This document shows positions 6,543 through 15,009 of a DNA stretch of 46,312 nt, in pieces. Every line of letters starts with the position of its first letter. Positions within the stretch are counted from its first letter, which is position 1. The position numbers were made by a program, and so were the translations under genes. Origin of the DNA: Burkholderiales bacterium (lineage in GTDB: Bacteria > Pseudomonadota > Gammaproteobacteria > Burkholderiales > Burkholderiaceae_C). Below the pieces are notes generated by a model. It had not been told where the DNA came from and did not search any database. It was given only the letters and a program-made list of their open reading frames with translations. The DNA lies in contig JAIXKN010000075.1 in assembly GCA_026932425.1 (NCBI GenBank), positions 1 to 46,312 on the forward strand, written 5' to 3'.

Positions 6543-8813
6543 TCAGCGCCGCCTTGCCTTCCAGACCCCGGGCACGCGCGCCACCGCGCGCAGCGCCTGC
6601 GCGATGCGGCCGGCGTCCTCGGCCTCGACGGTGAAGACCATGTGCGCCGTCGCCCCGCGGTGCCCGCGCTGCGACTGCGTGTTCACCGCGATCACGTTCA
6701 GCCGCTCCTTGGTGAACACCTCGGAGATGTCGCGCAGCAGGCCTTGGCGGTCCTCGGCTTCGATCTGCACGTCGACCGGGTAGACCGGACGCTTGTCGCC
6801 TCCCGCCGCGGCTCCCCACTGGACCTCGATCTCGCGCCCGGGGAAGCGTTCGACCATGTGGCGCAAGTTGCTGCAGTCGCGTCGATGAATCGCCACGCCC
6901 TTGCCACGGGTCACGAAGCCGCGGATCGGGTCCGGCGGTGCCGGCCGGCAGCAGCGCGCGAGCGTCGTCATCAACGAGCCCATGCCGACGACGAGAACGC
7001 CGCCGCCGGCCTTGTCGCTGCGCGAACGGCGCAGCAGCGGCGCGTCGGCCTCCGCCGCGGCAGGTGCCGCCGGACGCAGCAGGTTCTCGATGTTGCGCAG
7101 CGAATACTCGTCTTTACCGACGACCTCGAACAGATCGTCGGCCGACTTGAAGCCGAGCTGCTCGGCCAGGTGCTCGAGCTTGAGCGCCGTGCGCCCTTCC
7201 CGCTGGAGCAGCTTCTCGACCAGCTCGCGACCGCGCGCCAGCGTCGCCGACAAGGCCTGGGCGTTGAACCAGGCCCTGACCTTGGCGCGCGCACGCGCGC
7301 TCTGCAGGTAGTGCAGCTCCGGGTTGAGCCAGTCCATCGACGGCCCGCCCTCCTTCGCGGCAACGATCTCGACCGTCTGCCCATGCGTGAGCGGCGTGTT
7401 CAGCGGCACCATCGCGCCGTCGACGCGTGCGCCGCGGCAGCGGTGCCCGAGCTCGGTGTGCAGCGCGTAGGCGAAGTCCACCGGTGTTGCGCCCGCGGGC
7501 AGGTCGATCAGCGTCGCCTGCGGCGTGAAGACGTAGATGCGGTCGTCGAGCCCGGCACCGACCGCAGCGCCGGGCCCCTGCGCCGCACCCGTGCCGGCCT
7601 TGCGCTGCGTGCTGCTGAAGTCGCGCTCCCAGGCGAGCAGCTCGCGCAGCACGGCCTTGCGCGCGTCGGCCAGCCGCTGCTCGTACGCGCCCGTCGCCGC
7701 AACGCCCGCGTAGCCGCGCGTGCCGGCCTCCTTGTAGAGCCAGTGCGCGGCCACGCCGTACTCGGCATGCTCGTGCATCGCCTGGGTGCGGATCTGCACC
7801 TCGATCGGACGCCCGTCCTCTGCCAGCACGACCGTGTGCAGCGAACGGTAGCCGTTGGCCTTGGGCCGCGCGATGTAGTCGTCGAACTCGCCCTCGACCG
7901 GGGTGTAGGCCTCGTGCACGCGTGCCAGCGCCGCGTAGCACGCGGCTTCGTCGTCGACGATCACGCGCAGCGCGCGCACGTCGAAGACGCGCTCGATCGA
8001 CAGGCCCTTGCCCTGCATCTTCTTCCAGATGCTGTAGAGATGCTTGGGCCGGCCCACGACCTCGGCGCGGATGCGCGCCTCCTGCAGCAGCGCGGCGAGC
8101 CGCTGCCGCGCCTGCTCGACGCCCTGCTCGCGCTCGGTGCGCTTCTCGTCGACGAGCCGGGCCACGCGGTGGTAGGCCTGCGGATCCAGGAAGCGGAAGG
8201 ACAGGTCCTCGAGCTCCCACTTGATCTGCCAGATGCCCAGCCGGTTGGCCAGCGGCGCGAACACCTGCTGCGACTCGAGCGCGAGCTCGCGCGGACACTC
8301 GCGCTTGCTCGCGGCGTACCAGCGCAGGGTCTGCAGCCGTGAGGCCAGGCGCAGCAGCACGACGCGCAGATCCCGCCCGAAGGCCAGCAGCATCTTCCGT
8401 ACGCGCTCGGTCTGCTGCACGCCCGCGGCCTCGCCGGCCGCACCGCCGATCGCCGCGCCGAGCGCGGCGCGCTGGATCTGCACGAGCTGGCGCGTGAGCA
8501 TCACCAGGCTCGCGTACGACGGTCCGAACGCGCGCTTGATGACCTCCTCGGGATGCTGCAGGTAGTCGCTGGCGTAGACGAGGTAGGCCGATGCCTGCAT
8601 CGACGGCGCGGCACCGATCGCGGCCAGGATCCCGGCAACGCCATCGGCATGCGCAAGCGCCCCCTCGCCCGACCCGCGCGTCTGGCCCGAGAGCAGGGGT
8701 TCGGCGAAGGCACGTGCGCGCTGCAGGCTTGCTGCGCCCTCTGCCGCTGCGGCGTCGCTGAGCTGAACGATGGGCGCGGCCAGCCGCGCCGCCTCGGCGC
8801 CGAAGGTCTTCAT
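6543..8813 (-). CDS. relA: RelA, GTP pyrophosphokinase ((p)ppGpp synthetase)
   Basis: A 756-residue cytoplasmic stringent-response enzyme making (p)ppGpp from ATP and GDP/GTP on stalled ribosomes. Domains in order: a degenerate HD region (about 45-190), in which the His-Asp metal pair of the hydrolase is not seen (VYASDYL in its place); the synthetase domain (about 245-360), with GRPKHLYSIWKKM and the RelA-type acidic EFDD motif (309-312); a TGS domain (about 424-485, from DRIYVFTPQ); a helical part; a Cys/His element, ARCCRPAPPDPIRGF (about 619-633), with HRRDC; and a C-terminal ACT domain (about 677-756). EFDD and the loss of HD residues mark it as the monofunctional RelA rather than SpoT/Rel. 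Length fits E. coli RelA (744 aa). The start is ATG 8813. Confidence 0.95.
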   Translation of the reverse strand: MKTFGAEAARLAAPIVQLSDAAAAEGAASLQRARAFAEPLLSGQTRGSGEGALAHADGVAGILAAIGAAPSMQASAYLVYASDYLQHPEEVIKRAFGPSYASLVMLTRQLVQIQRAALGAAIGGAAGEAAGVQQTERVRKMLLAFGRDLRVVLLRLASRLQTLRWYAASKRECPRELALESQQVFAPLANRLGIWQIKWELEDLSFRFLDPQAYHRVARLVDEKRTEREQGVEQARQRLAALLQEARIRAEVVGRPKHLYSIWKKMQGKGLSIERVFDVRALRVIVDDEAACYAALARVHEAYTPVEGEFDDYIARPKANGYRSLHTVVLAEDGRPIEVQIRTQAMHEHAEYGVAAHWLYKEAGTRGYAGVAATGAYEQRLADARKAVLRELLAWERDFSSTQRKAGTGAAQGPGAAVGAGLDDRIYVFTPQATLIDLPAGATPVDFAYALHTELGHRCRGARVDGAMVPLNTPLTHGQTVEIVAAKEGGPSMDWLNPELHYLQSARARAKVRAWFNAQALSATLARGRELVEKLLQREGRTALKLEHLAEQLGFKSADDLFEVVGKDEYSLRNIENLLRPAAPAAAEADAPLLRRSRSDKAGGGVLVVGMGSLMTTLARCCRPAPPDPIRGFVTRGKGVAIHRRDCSNLRHMVERFPGREIEVQWGAAAGGDKRPVYPVDVQIEAEDRQGLLRDISEVFTKERLNVIAVNTQSQRGHRGATAHMVFTVEAEDAGRIAQALRAVARVPGVWKARRR

Positions 8814-8886
8814 CGCACGGCCCCCATCGCGTCACCCTCTTCGCCTTGCCTTCAACGCAGCGCTGCCAGCTCAGGCCGGCGGCGCG

Positions 8887-9762
8887 TCAGGGCGAGAGCA
8901 GAAACTCCCGCACCACCTGCCGCTGCTCCGGCTGCACGAGCGTGGGCGCGTGGCCCACGCCGTCGAACTCGACCAGCCTTGCCTTCGGTCCGCGTTCGGT
9001 CATCGCCTGTGCCGTCGCCGTCGAGAGCAGGTCCGACTCGCGCCCGCGCAGCAGCAGCACCGGCAGCTTCAGCGCATCCCAGGCGGCCCAGAGCGCAGCC
9101 TCGCCGGCGCGCGCGAGCTCGGGCGTGATCGCGCGAAACGGAACCGCGATCGCCGGGTCGTAGTGCGGCTTGTAGCCCTCACCGTCGGCCACCAGCTGCG
9201 GGCGCGTGAGCGCAAGCCACTGCTCGCGCGTGTGCGGGCCGAAGCTCTGGCTGATGGTCCACAGCGCGTCCGCCGCCTCGTCCACGGTCTTCCAGTGCAT
9301 CGGCGCGCCGAGATAGGTGCCGATGCGTGTCAGCGACGACGGCTCGATCGTCGGTCCGACATCGTTGAGCACCAGCCGGCGCAGCGGCGAACCCGACAGC
9401 GCCGCGACGCCGAGGCCGATCAGCCCGCCCATCGAGGTGCCGACCCAGTCGAGCTCGCGCGCATCGAGCCGCGCGAGCAGCGTCACCATGTCGGCCACGT
9501 AGGTCGGGATCGCGTAGCCCATCGGATCCGCGAGCCAGTCGCTGCGGCCGCGGCCGACGACGTCCGGGCAGACGACGCGGTACTCGGCGCACAGGTCGGC
9601 AGCCAGGGTATCGAAGTCGCGCCCCTGGCGCGAGAGCCCGTGCACGCAGACGAGCACGCGGTCGTTGTCGGCGTCGCCCCATTCCCAGTAGGCCATGCGG
9701 TGCAGGCCGCGCGTGTCAAAGCACTGGACGTGGCGCAGACGGGGTTCGGCAGCGGAGTTCAT
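8887..9762 (-). CDS. Alpha/beta hydrolase (esterase/lipase-like)
   Basis: A 291-residue cytoplasmic hydrolase of the classical alpha/beta fold. Visible features are the oxyanion motif CVHGLSRQGRDF (about 39-50), the nucleophile elbow GTSMGG with Ser110, an acid candidate in RGRESDLLS, and the C-terminal His in GVGHAPTL. The cap region is short. The start is ATG 9762; nearby bases give only a weak ribosome site. It lies 73 bp upstream of relA on the same strand and diverges from bdhA with 60 bp between the starts, so the two may share a promoter region. The substrate cannot be named from sequence. With bdhA beside it, an ester of the hydroxybutyrate pathway is conceivable, but this is only context. 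Confidence 0.85.
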   Translation of the reverse strand: MNSAAEPRLRHVQCFDTRGLHRMAYWEWGDADNDRVLVCVHGLSRQGRDFDTLAADLCAEYRVVCPDVVGRGRSDWLADPMGYAIPTYVADMVTLLARLDARELDWVGTSMGGLIGLGVAALSGSPLRRLVLNDVGPTIEPSSLTRIGTYLGAPMHWKTVDEAADALWTISQSFGPHTREQWLALTRPQLVADGEGYKPHYDPAIAVPFRAITPELARAGEAALWAAWDALKLPVLLLRGRESDLLSTATAQAMTERGPKARLVEFDGVGHAPTLVQPEQRQVVREFLLSP

Positions 9763-9822
9763 GGCGCGCTCGGGTGGCAATTCGATAATGCGGCCATCGT
9801 AACCACAGCAGGAGCGCATCGC

Positions 9823-10593
9823 ATGCTCAGCGGAAAGACCGCCCTCGTCACGGGCTCCACCAGCGGCATCGGCCTGGGCATCGCCACGGCCCTGGCCCAG
9901 AACGGCGCGCGCCTGATGCTCAACGGCTTCGGCGACGTCGAGGCGGCGCTGGCGCACATCCGCCGCCACGACCCGAAGGCGATCCACGACGGCGCCGACA
10001 TGAGCAAGCCCGAGCAGATCGAGGCGATGATCCAGCGCTGCGAGCGCGAGCTCGGCAGCTGCGACATCCTCGTCAACAACGCCGGCATCCAGCACGTCGC
10101 GCCGATCCACGAGTTTCCGGTCGAGCGCTGGGACGCGATCATCGCGATCAACCTGAGCTCGGCCTTCCACGGCATGCGGGCGGCGCTGCCGGGCATGCAC
10201 AAGCGCAACTGGGGCCGCGTCATCAACATCGCCTCGGTGCACGGGCTGGTCGCGTCGACGAACAAGAGTGCCTATGTCGCGGCCAAGCACGGGATCATCG
10301 GCCTGACCAAGGTCGCGGCGCTCGAGAACGCGACGACCGGCGTCACGGTCAACGCGATCTGCCCCGGCTGGGTGCTGACGCCGCTGGTGCAGAAGCAGGT
10401 CGATGCGCGCGCCATGGCCGACGGCGTGGACATCGAGGAGGCCAAGCGCCGGCTGCTGGCCGAGAAGCAGCCTTCGCTGCAGTTCACGACGCCCGAACAG
10501 CTCGCCGCGCTGGCCGTGTTCCTCTGCTCGCCGGCGGCCGACAACATCCGCGGCGCGGCGATCAACGTCGACGGCGGCTGGGTCGCGCAGTAG
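9823..10593 (+). CDS. bdhA: 3-hydroxybutyrate dehydrogenase
   Basis: A 256-residue short-chain dehydrogenase that interconverts D-3-hydroxybutyrate and acetoacetate with NAD, the step that feeds depolymerised PHB back to central metabolism. The NAD-binding TGSTSGIGLG is at about 10-19 and NNAG at about 86-89. The catalytic set is Ser138, Tyr151 and Lys155 (SAYVAAKHG). The closing INVDGGW is typical. The substrate assignment rests on family-specific stretches: NIASVHGLVAS, CPGWVLTPLV with the following QVDARA region, and EKQPS. The ATG at 9823 has AGGAG about 10 nt upstream. PhaR at 1 kb is the other PHB-related gene here. It ends convergent to the SIMPL gene, with a strong palindrome between. 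Confidence 0.92.
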   Translation: MLSGKTALVTGSTSGIGLGIATALAQNGARLMLNGFGDVEAALAHIRRHDPKAIHDGADMSKPEQIEAMIQRCERELGSCDILVNNAGIQHVAPIHEFPVERWDAIIAINLSSAFHGMRAALPGMHKRNWGRVINIASVHGLVASTNKSAYVAAKHGIIGLTKVAALENATTGVTVNAICPGWVLTPLVQKQVDARAMADGVDIEEAKRRLLAEKQPSLQFTTPEQLAALAVFLCSPAADNIRGAAINVDGGWVAQ

Positions 10594-10622
10594 GTGGCAA
10601 CAGGCGGCAACAGGCCGCACCA

Positions 10623-10668
10623 GGCGCGCTCGACGCTGGCGCCGGCGCCGGCGCCAGTTCAGCGCGCC
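10623..10668. terminator. Nested palindrome between convergent bdhA and SIMPL gene
   Basis: Positions 10636-10657 form a perfect 22-nt palindrome; its left half is CTGGCGCCGGC. Outer arms GGCGCGCT (10623-10630) and AGCGCGCC (10661-10668) extend the pairing; the right arm lies at the end of the SIMPL coding sequence. There is no T run on either side, so a bidirectional terminator or a transcript-end stabiliser is inferred from position and symmetry only. Confidence 0.45.
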
Positions 10669-11375
10669 GAGAGCTGCACGCTGCCGCTGACGGTCGCGCT
10701 CACCGTCGCCTTGCCGGCCTCGATCGGCAGCGCGGAATCGGCCGCCGGCGCTGCCGCGGCCATCGCGATGCGCGGCATCGGCTGCATGGGCGGCATGTCG
10801 ACGCCGCTGACCGTGACCTCGCGCAGGGCCCAGCCGGCGAAGCCGAATTGCCGCGCCAGCTCGCCCGCCCGCGCCTTGAACGCGGCCACCGCCTGTGCCG
10901 TGAGTTCGGCGTCGACCCGCTCGCGCTGCGTCCGCGACAGGCCGAAGCTGCTGCGGGCCACGGTCATCGTCTGGATGCGTCCGGCCAGCTGCGACACCGC
11001 AAGCATGTCGCTGCCGTGCACGATCAGTTCGGCCGTGCCGCCCCAGCCCGACGGCCCCTTGACGTTGTAGCGCGGATAGATCGAGAAGTTGCCGGTCTGC
11101 ACCTCGAGCCGGCCCGGCTGCGCGGCCTTGCGCGCCTCCGCCAGCGCTGCATCGAGCGCCTCCTTGAGCTGCGCCTGCACCTGCGCCGCGTCCTGACCCT
11201 CGCGGCTGGTCGAGAAGGCGATCGTGAGCTGGTCCTTCTGCACCTCCATCGTCGCGGTGGCGCTCAGGTTGACGACGTTCTGCGGCGGGCTTGTCGTCGC
11301 GACGACCGACTGGGCCGCCGCGGGCAGGATCGCGGCGAACAGGACCGCAGGAAGGGCAAGACGCTGGACGATCAT
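10659..11375 (-). CDS. SIMPL (DUF541) domain protein, exported
   Basis: A 238-residue protein with a signal peptide (hydrophobic to about residue 21, ending PAAAQ) followed by one SIMPL/DUF541 domain. The domain is recognised from VNLSATATMEVQKDQLTIAF, the helical EALDAALAEARKAA stretch, TGNFSIYPRY and the C-terminal KATVSATVSGSVQL. Proteins of this family sit in the periplasm or outer membrane; E. coli YggE is linked to oxidative-stress relief, but no enzymatic activity is established. An Ala/Pro/Met-rich insert (DMPPMQPMPRIAMAAAA) precedes the last strand. The start is ATG 11375. It diverges from ompR with 182 bp between the starts, so sites in that gap could control both. Confidence 0.85.
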   Translation of the reverse strand: MIVQRLALPAVLFAAILPAAAQSVVATTSPPQNVVNLSATATMEVQKDQLTIAFSTSREGQDAAQVQAQLKEALDAALAEARKAAQPGRLEVQTGNFSIYPRYNVKGPSGWGGTAELIVHGSDMLAVSQLAGRIQTMTVARSSFGLSRTQRERVDAELTAQAVAAFKARAGELARQFGFAGWALREVTVSGVDMPPMQPMPRIAMAAAAPAADSALPIEAGKATVSATVSGSVQLSAR

Positions 11376-11468
11376 GGCTGTCCTCGGGGTACCGGAAGCG
11401 AAAGCAGGAGCGATTGAAGCATGGACGCGTAACGCGCCCGCAGCCTCTGCGGCCGACAGCGCAAGTTG

Positions 11469-11542
11469 TGTAACAAGGGGTCAGTTCCAGAGTCGGGACC
11501 GGGGAACAGCGGACGAATGTCACCCAAAATGCCCTTGTTACA
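11469..11542. promoter_or_regulatory. Inverted repeat with OmpR-like cores in the ompR promoter region
   Basis: TGTAACAAGGG at 11469-11479 is repeated in exact inverted orientation as CCCTTGTTACA at 11532-11542, 52 nt apart. Each arm contains TGTAACA/TGTTACA, which resembles the GTTAC/GTAAC core of enterobacterial OmpR sites. The pair lies between the divergent SIMPL gene and ompR, ending 15 nt before the ompR ATG. Binding by OmpR and autoregulation are inferred; the symmetry itself is directly visible. Confidence 0.55.
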
Positions 11543-11557
11543 ATTTGGGAGTTGCCG

Positions 11558-12292
11558 ATGAACACCCCCGCCAGCACCCGCCCGGACCGCATCGTCATCG
11601 TCGACGACGATGCGCGCATCCGCGACCTGCTGCGCCGCTATCTCTCGCAGGAAGGCTTCGATGTCCTGCTGGCCGAGGACTCCAAGGCGCTGGCACGCGT
11701 GATGACGCGCGAGAGCATCGATCTGATCGTGCTCGACCTGATGCTTCCCGGCGAGGACGGCCTGTCGATATGCCGGCGACTGCGCGCGGGCAACGACCTG
11801 ACGCCGATCATCATGCTCACCGCCAAGGTCGAGGACGTCGACCGCATCGTCGGACTCGAGGTCGGTGCGGACGACTACCTGCCCAAGCCCTTCAACCCGC
11901 GCGAGCTGCTGGCGCGGATCCACGCCGTGCTGCGCCGGCGCCCGGCGCCCGAGGCGCCCGGCGCGCCGTCCAGGGATGCGCAGATCGTGACCTTCGGCCC
12001 CTTCGAGTTCGACCTTTCGCTGCGCCGGCTGTTCAAGGACGGCGAACCGATCGCGCTCACCACCGGCGAGTTCAGCATGCTCAAGGCGCTCGTGCGTCAC
12101 CCGCGCCAGCCGCTGTCGCGCGACAAGCTGGCCCAGCTCGCGCGCGGGCGCGAGTTCGAACCCTTCGACCGCAGCCTGGACGTGCAGATCTCGCGCCTGC
12201 GCAAGATGATCGAGCCCGACCCGACGCAGCCGCGCTACATCCAGACCGTCTGGGGAGTGGGCTATGTCTTCGTACCCGATGGCGCGAGCTGA
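11558..12292 (+). CDS. ompR: OmpR, two-component response regulator
   Basis: A 244-residue response regulator with a receiver domain (about 10-125) and a C-terminal winged-helix DNA-binding domain (about 145-240). The acidic pocket is VDDD (15-18), the phosphorylated residue is Asp60 in LDLMLPGEDG, and the conserved Lys lies in DDYLPKPFNP. The DNA-binding half shows LTTGEFSMLKALVRHP, RSLDVQISRLRKMIE and VWGVGYVF, which match OmpR closely. It is paired with the EnvZ-like kinase 45 bp downstream, and would control outer-membrane and osmotic or envelope genes. ATG 11558 is preferred over in-frame TTG 11552 because GGGAG lies 6 nt upstream of it. The inverted repeat upstream suggests autoregulation. 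Confidence 0.93.
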   Translation: MNTPASTRPDRIVIVDDDARIRDLLRRYLSQEGFDVLLAEDSKALARVMTRESIDLIVLDLMLPGEDGLSICRRLRAGNDLTPIIMLTAKVEDVDRIVGLEVGADDYLPKPFNPRELLARIHAVLRRRPAPEAPGAPSRDAQIVTFGPFEFDLSLRRLFKDGEPIALTTGEFSMLKALVRHPRQPLSRDKLAQLARGREFEPFDRSLDVQISRLRKMIEPDPTQPRYIQTVWGVGYVFVPDGAS

Positions 12293-12337
12293 GTTGTTGC
12301 GGACGGGTTCGCGCCCCGGCGCGCCCCGGTGCGCGCC

Positions 12338-13654
12338 ATGTTCCCCTTGAGCCTGTTCTGGCGCACCTTCTTCCTGCTCGCGCTGCTGCTGGCCGGCGGC
12401 ATCTTCGCGTGGGTGCAGACGCTGCGCGCGCTCGAGTTCGAGCCGCGCGCGGTCGAGGCGGCGCAGCAGACGGCGAGTCTCGTAAATCTTGCGCGCGCCG
12501 CGCTGCGCCGGGCCGACGGCATCAATCGTGTCGCGATCCTCAAGGGCATGGGCGCGCAGCAGGCGGTCCAGGTCACGGTGCGGGAACCCGGCGACCGTTG
12601 GGAGCCCTACGAGCTCGATCGCTTCACCCGCCGGGTCAGCCGCGAACTGCGTGCCGCGCTCGGCCCTGACGCGATCGTCGCCCGCAGCGTCAACGGCGGC
12701 CCAGGCATGTGGGTAGGCTTTTCGATCGAGCGCGACCAATACTGGCTGCACACCGCGCAGATCCACACCAGGCCGCTGCAGGGCCGCACCTGGTTCGTCT
12801 GGATCGGGATCGCGGTGGCGGCAACGCTGATCGGCTCGGCCGCGTTCGCCGGGCTCATCAACCGGCCGCTCAGGGACCTCTCGTTTGCCGCCAGCCGCAT
12901 CCGCGACGGCGACCTCGATTCCCGCCTCGACGAAAACACCCTCACCAGCGAGATCCGCGAGGTCAATCGCGGTTTCAACCGCATGGCGCGCGAGCTGGCG
13001 CGCGTCGAGGAGGATCGCGCGGTGATGCTCGCGGGCATCAGCCACGACCTGCGCACGCCGCTGGCGCGGCTGCGCCTGGAGGCCGAGATGAGCGTCGACG
13101 ACGCGGAGGCCAAGCGCAACATGGCTGCGGACATCGATCAGCTCGACGCCATCATCGACAAGTTCATGGACTACGCGCGCCCCGGCGAGGCGCAGGTGGG
13201 GCCGGTCGCGGTGGCCGAGCTGATCCAGCGCGAGGCCTCGTCGTTTCGGGATGCGGAGCAGATCCGCATCAGCGTACGCGTGCCGCCCGACCTCATCGTG
13301 CTTGCCGACGAGACCGAGCTTGCACGCGTCTTCCTCAACCTGTTCGAGAACGCGCGCCGCTACGGCCGCGGCACCTACACCGGCGTCGCCGAGGTCGAGG
13401 TCACGCATGTCCGCGCCGGACCCTGGGCGATCCTGACGGTGCGCGACCGCGGACCCGGCGTCGCACCGGAAAAGCTGCACCAGCTCACCACGCCCTTCTT
13501 CCGCGGCGACGCCGCGCGCACCGCCGCCACCGGGGCGGGCCTGGGTCTCGCGATCGTCGAGAAATCGCTGCAGCGCATGGGCGGAAGCCTCGAACTCAAC
13601 AACGCCCCCGGCGGCGGGCTGATGGCGCACGTGCGGCTCAAGCGCGCCGGTTGA
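12338..13654 (+). CDS. envZ: EnvZ-like sensor histidine kinase
   Basis: A 438-residue inner-membrane kinase that would phosphorylate and dephosphorylate OmpR. TM1 is at about 8-26, followed by a periplasmic region of about 125 residues and TM2 at about 153-174. A HAMP domain follows (about 175-227), then the phosphoacceptor helix GISHDLRTPLARLRLE with His236, which matches EnvZ closely. The ATPase domain has the N box (FLNLFENARRYG), G1 (DRGPGVAP) and G2 (GAGLGLAIVEKS). Start: ATG 12338; the GTG at 12329 would add three residues and neither has a clear ribosome site. It follows ompR by 45 bp and is almost certainly co-transcribed. It ends convergent to ispF, with a 20-bp gap between the two stop codons. 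Confidence 0.93.
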   Translation: MFPLSLFWRTFFLLALLLAGGIFAWVQTLRALEFEPRAVEAAQQTASLVNLARAALRRADGINRVAILKGMGAQQAVQVTVREPGDRWEPYELDRFTRRVSRELRAALGPDAIVARSVNGGPGMWVGFSIERDQYWLHTAQIHTRPLQGRTWFVWIGIAVAATLIGSAAFAGLINRPLRDLSFAASRIRDGDLDSRLDENTLTSEIREVNRGFNRMARELARVEEDRAVMLAGISHDLRTPLARLRLEAEMSVDDAEAKRNMAADIDQLDAIIDKFMDYARPGEAQVGPVAVAELIQREASSFRDAEQIRISVRVPPDLIVLADETELARVFLNLFENARRYGRGTYTGVAEVEVTHVRAGPWAILTVRDRGPGVAPEKLHQLTTPFFRGDAARTAATGAGLGLAIVEKSLQRMGGSLELNNAPGGGLMAHVRLKRAG

Positions 13655-13677
13655 GCCGTGGCGCAGGGTGCGGCTCA
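13652..13677. terminator. Hairpin built from the stop codons of envZ and ispF
   Basis: TGAGCCG (13652-13658) pairs perfectly with CGGCTCA (13671-13677) around a 12-nt loop. The left arm begins with the envZ stop TGA; the right arm ends with the complement of the ispF stop. Its symmetry would serve both converging transcripts, but there is no T run and the stem is only 7 bp, so termination is a guess from position. Confidence 0.35.
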
Positions 13678-14169
13678 GCGCTCGACGCGCTGCAGCAGGC
13701 ACACCGCCCGCGCCTCGATCGCCCGACCTTCGCCGACCGGGCCCATCTTCTCGGCGGTCTTGGCCTTGACGTTGACGGCATCCGCGCGCAGCGCGAGCGC
13801 CGCGGCGATGCGCGCGACCATCTCCGGGATATGCGGCGCCATCTTCGGCGCCTGCGCGACGATCGTCGAGTCGACGTTCAGGATCTCGTAGCCCGCGGCC
13901 CGGACACGCCGTGCCGCCTCGGTGAGCAGCGCCAGCGAATCGGCCCCCTTGAACGCCGCATCGGTGTCGGGAAAGTGGCGGCCGATGTCGCCCAGCGCCG
14001 CGGCACCGAGGATCGCATCGGTGATCGCGTGCAGCAGCGCGTCGGCGTCGCTGTGGCCGAGCAGGCCGTGGCTGTGCGGGATCGTGACCCCGCCGAGCAC
14101 CAGCGGCCGGCCCGGCACGAGCGCGTGCACGTCCCAGCCCTCGCCGATGCGCAGTGCCGCCGGGTTCAT
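13675..14169 (-). CDS. ispF: IspF, 2-C-methyl-D-erythritol 2,4-cyclodiphosphate synthase
   Basis: A 164-residue cytoplasmic enzyme of the non-mevalonate isoprenoid pathway. It cyclises CDP-methylerythritol 2-phosphate to the 2,4-cyclodiphosphate with release of CMP. The N-terminal metal site GWDVHAL (Asp13, His15) and [15 protein letters not shown] with the third metal His are clear, as are [24 protein letters not shown] and the C-terminal [16 protein letters not shown]. Length is standard (E. coli 159 aa). Its ATG overlaps the ispD stop by 4 bp (ATGA), so the two are translationally coupled. IspD and IspF carry out two of three successive steps around IspE, which is not in the window. Confidence 0.97.
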   Translation of the reverse strand: MNPAALRIGEGWDVHALVPGRPLVLGGVTIPHSHGLLGHSDADALLHAITDAILGAAALGDIGRHFPDTDAAFKGADSLALLTEAARRVRAAGYEILNVDSTIVAQAPKMAPHIPEMVARIAAALALRADAVNVKAKTAEKMGPVGEGRAIEARAVCLLQRVER

Positions 14170-14885
14170 CGCGTCGCCAGCAGCCGCTCGGCCAGCGCGA
14201 AGTCCGCCGGCCAAGTGATCTTCAGGTTCTCCCAGTCGCCCAGCACCAGCCGCGGCCGGTGACCTAGCGCCTCGACGGCGCTGGCCTCGTCGGTCACTGT
14301 CGTGCCCGCCCGCGACAGCGCTTCCTGCAGCAGTCCGAGCCGGAACATCTGCGGCGTCTGCGCCGCCCAGAGCTGCTGGCGCGGCACCGTCTCGCGCACC
14401 TGCGCCTGCCCGTCGTCGCGCTTGACCGTGTCCGACAGCGGCAGCGCCAGCAGCCCGCCGACGGCATCGTCGGCGACCGTGTCGATCAGGCGCTGCACCC
14501 ACTGCGGCTGCAGCAGGCAGCGCGCGGCGTCGTGCACCAGCACCCAGTCCTCGTCCTCTGCGCCGCGCTCGCGCAGCGCGAGCAAGCCCGCGGCGACCGT
14601 GGCCGCGCGCGTCGCTCCACCGACGCGCGCGAGCCAGCGGCGGTCGAACTCGGTCTCCGGCACCGCCTGCTCGAAATGCGCGTCGTCGCGGCCGATCACC
14701 ACCAGCGTCGCGCTCAAAGCCTGCAGCGCCTGCAGTCGCTGCAGGGATTGCAGCGTGTGGCGCACCAGCGCCTGCCCGGCCAGCGGTGCGTATTGCTTGG
14801 GCACGCTCGTCCCCGCGCGCTCGCCGACACCGGCGCAGGGCACGAGCGCGAAGCGACGCGCGGGGCGCACGGGCGATGGGTTCAT
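14166..14885 (-). CDS. ispD: IspD, 2-C-methyl-D-erythritol 4-phosphate cytidylyltransferase
   Basis: A 239-residue nucleotidyltransferase that joins CTP and methylerythritol 4-phosphate, upstream of IspF in the isoprenoid pathway. The nucleotide-binding motif is [16 protein letters not shown] (about 18-33), with Cys where many members have Ala. Further family signatures are [46 protein letters not shown] and [13 protein letters not shown] Leu/Gln-rich stretch ([14 protein letters not shown]) replaces the usual variable loop. The start is ATG 14885. It diverges from mfd, whose start is 124 bp away; that gap must hold both promoters. Overlap with ispF is 4 bp. Confidence 0.96.
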   Translation of the reverse strand: MNPSPVRPARRFALVPCAGVGERAGTSVPKQYAPLAGQALVRHTLQSLQRLQALQALSATLVVIGRDDAHFEQAVPETEFDRRWLARVGGATRAATVAAGLLALRERGAEDEDWVLVHDAARCLLQPQWVQRLIDTVADDAVGGLLALPLSDTVKRDDGQAQVRETVPRQQLWAAQTPQMFRLGLLQEALSRAGTTVTDEASAVEALGHRPRLVLGDWENLKITWPADFALAERLLATR

Positions 14886-15009
14886 GGCTCGGATTCTAGA
14901 ATTCGATGCTTCGCGCCGATGCGTCGCGGACCTGGCCTACGGCCGCCGATCCGACGCCGGTCGTCCTTCGCCGGATGGACCGGGCCCTCACGGCGCAGCA
15001 CGCCCCCAC

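Noticed and set aside
11532-11550. TACAAT at 11539-11544 as a -10 box for ompR
   Set aside because: It would start transcription inside the GGGAG ribosome site, and no good -35 lies at the right distance.
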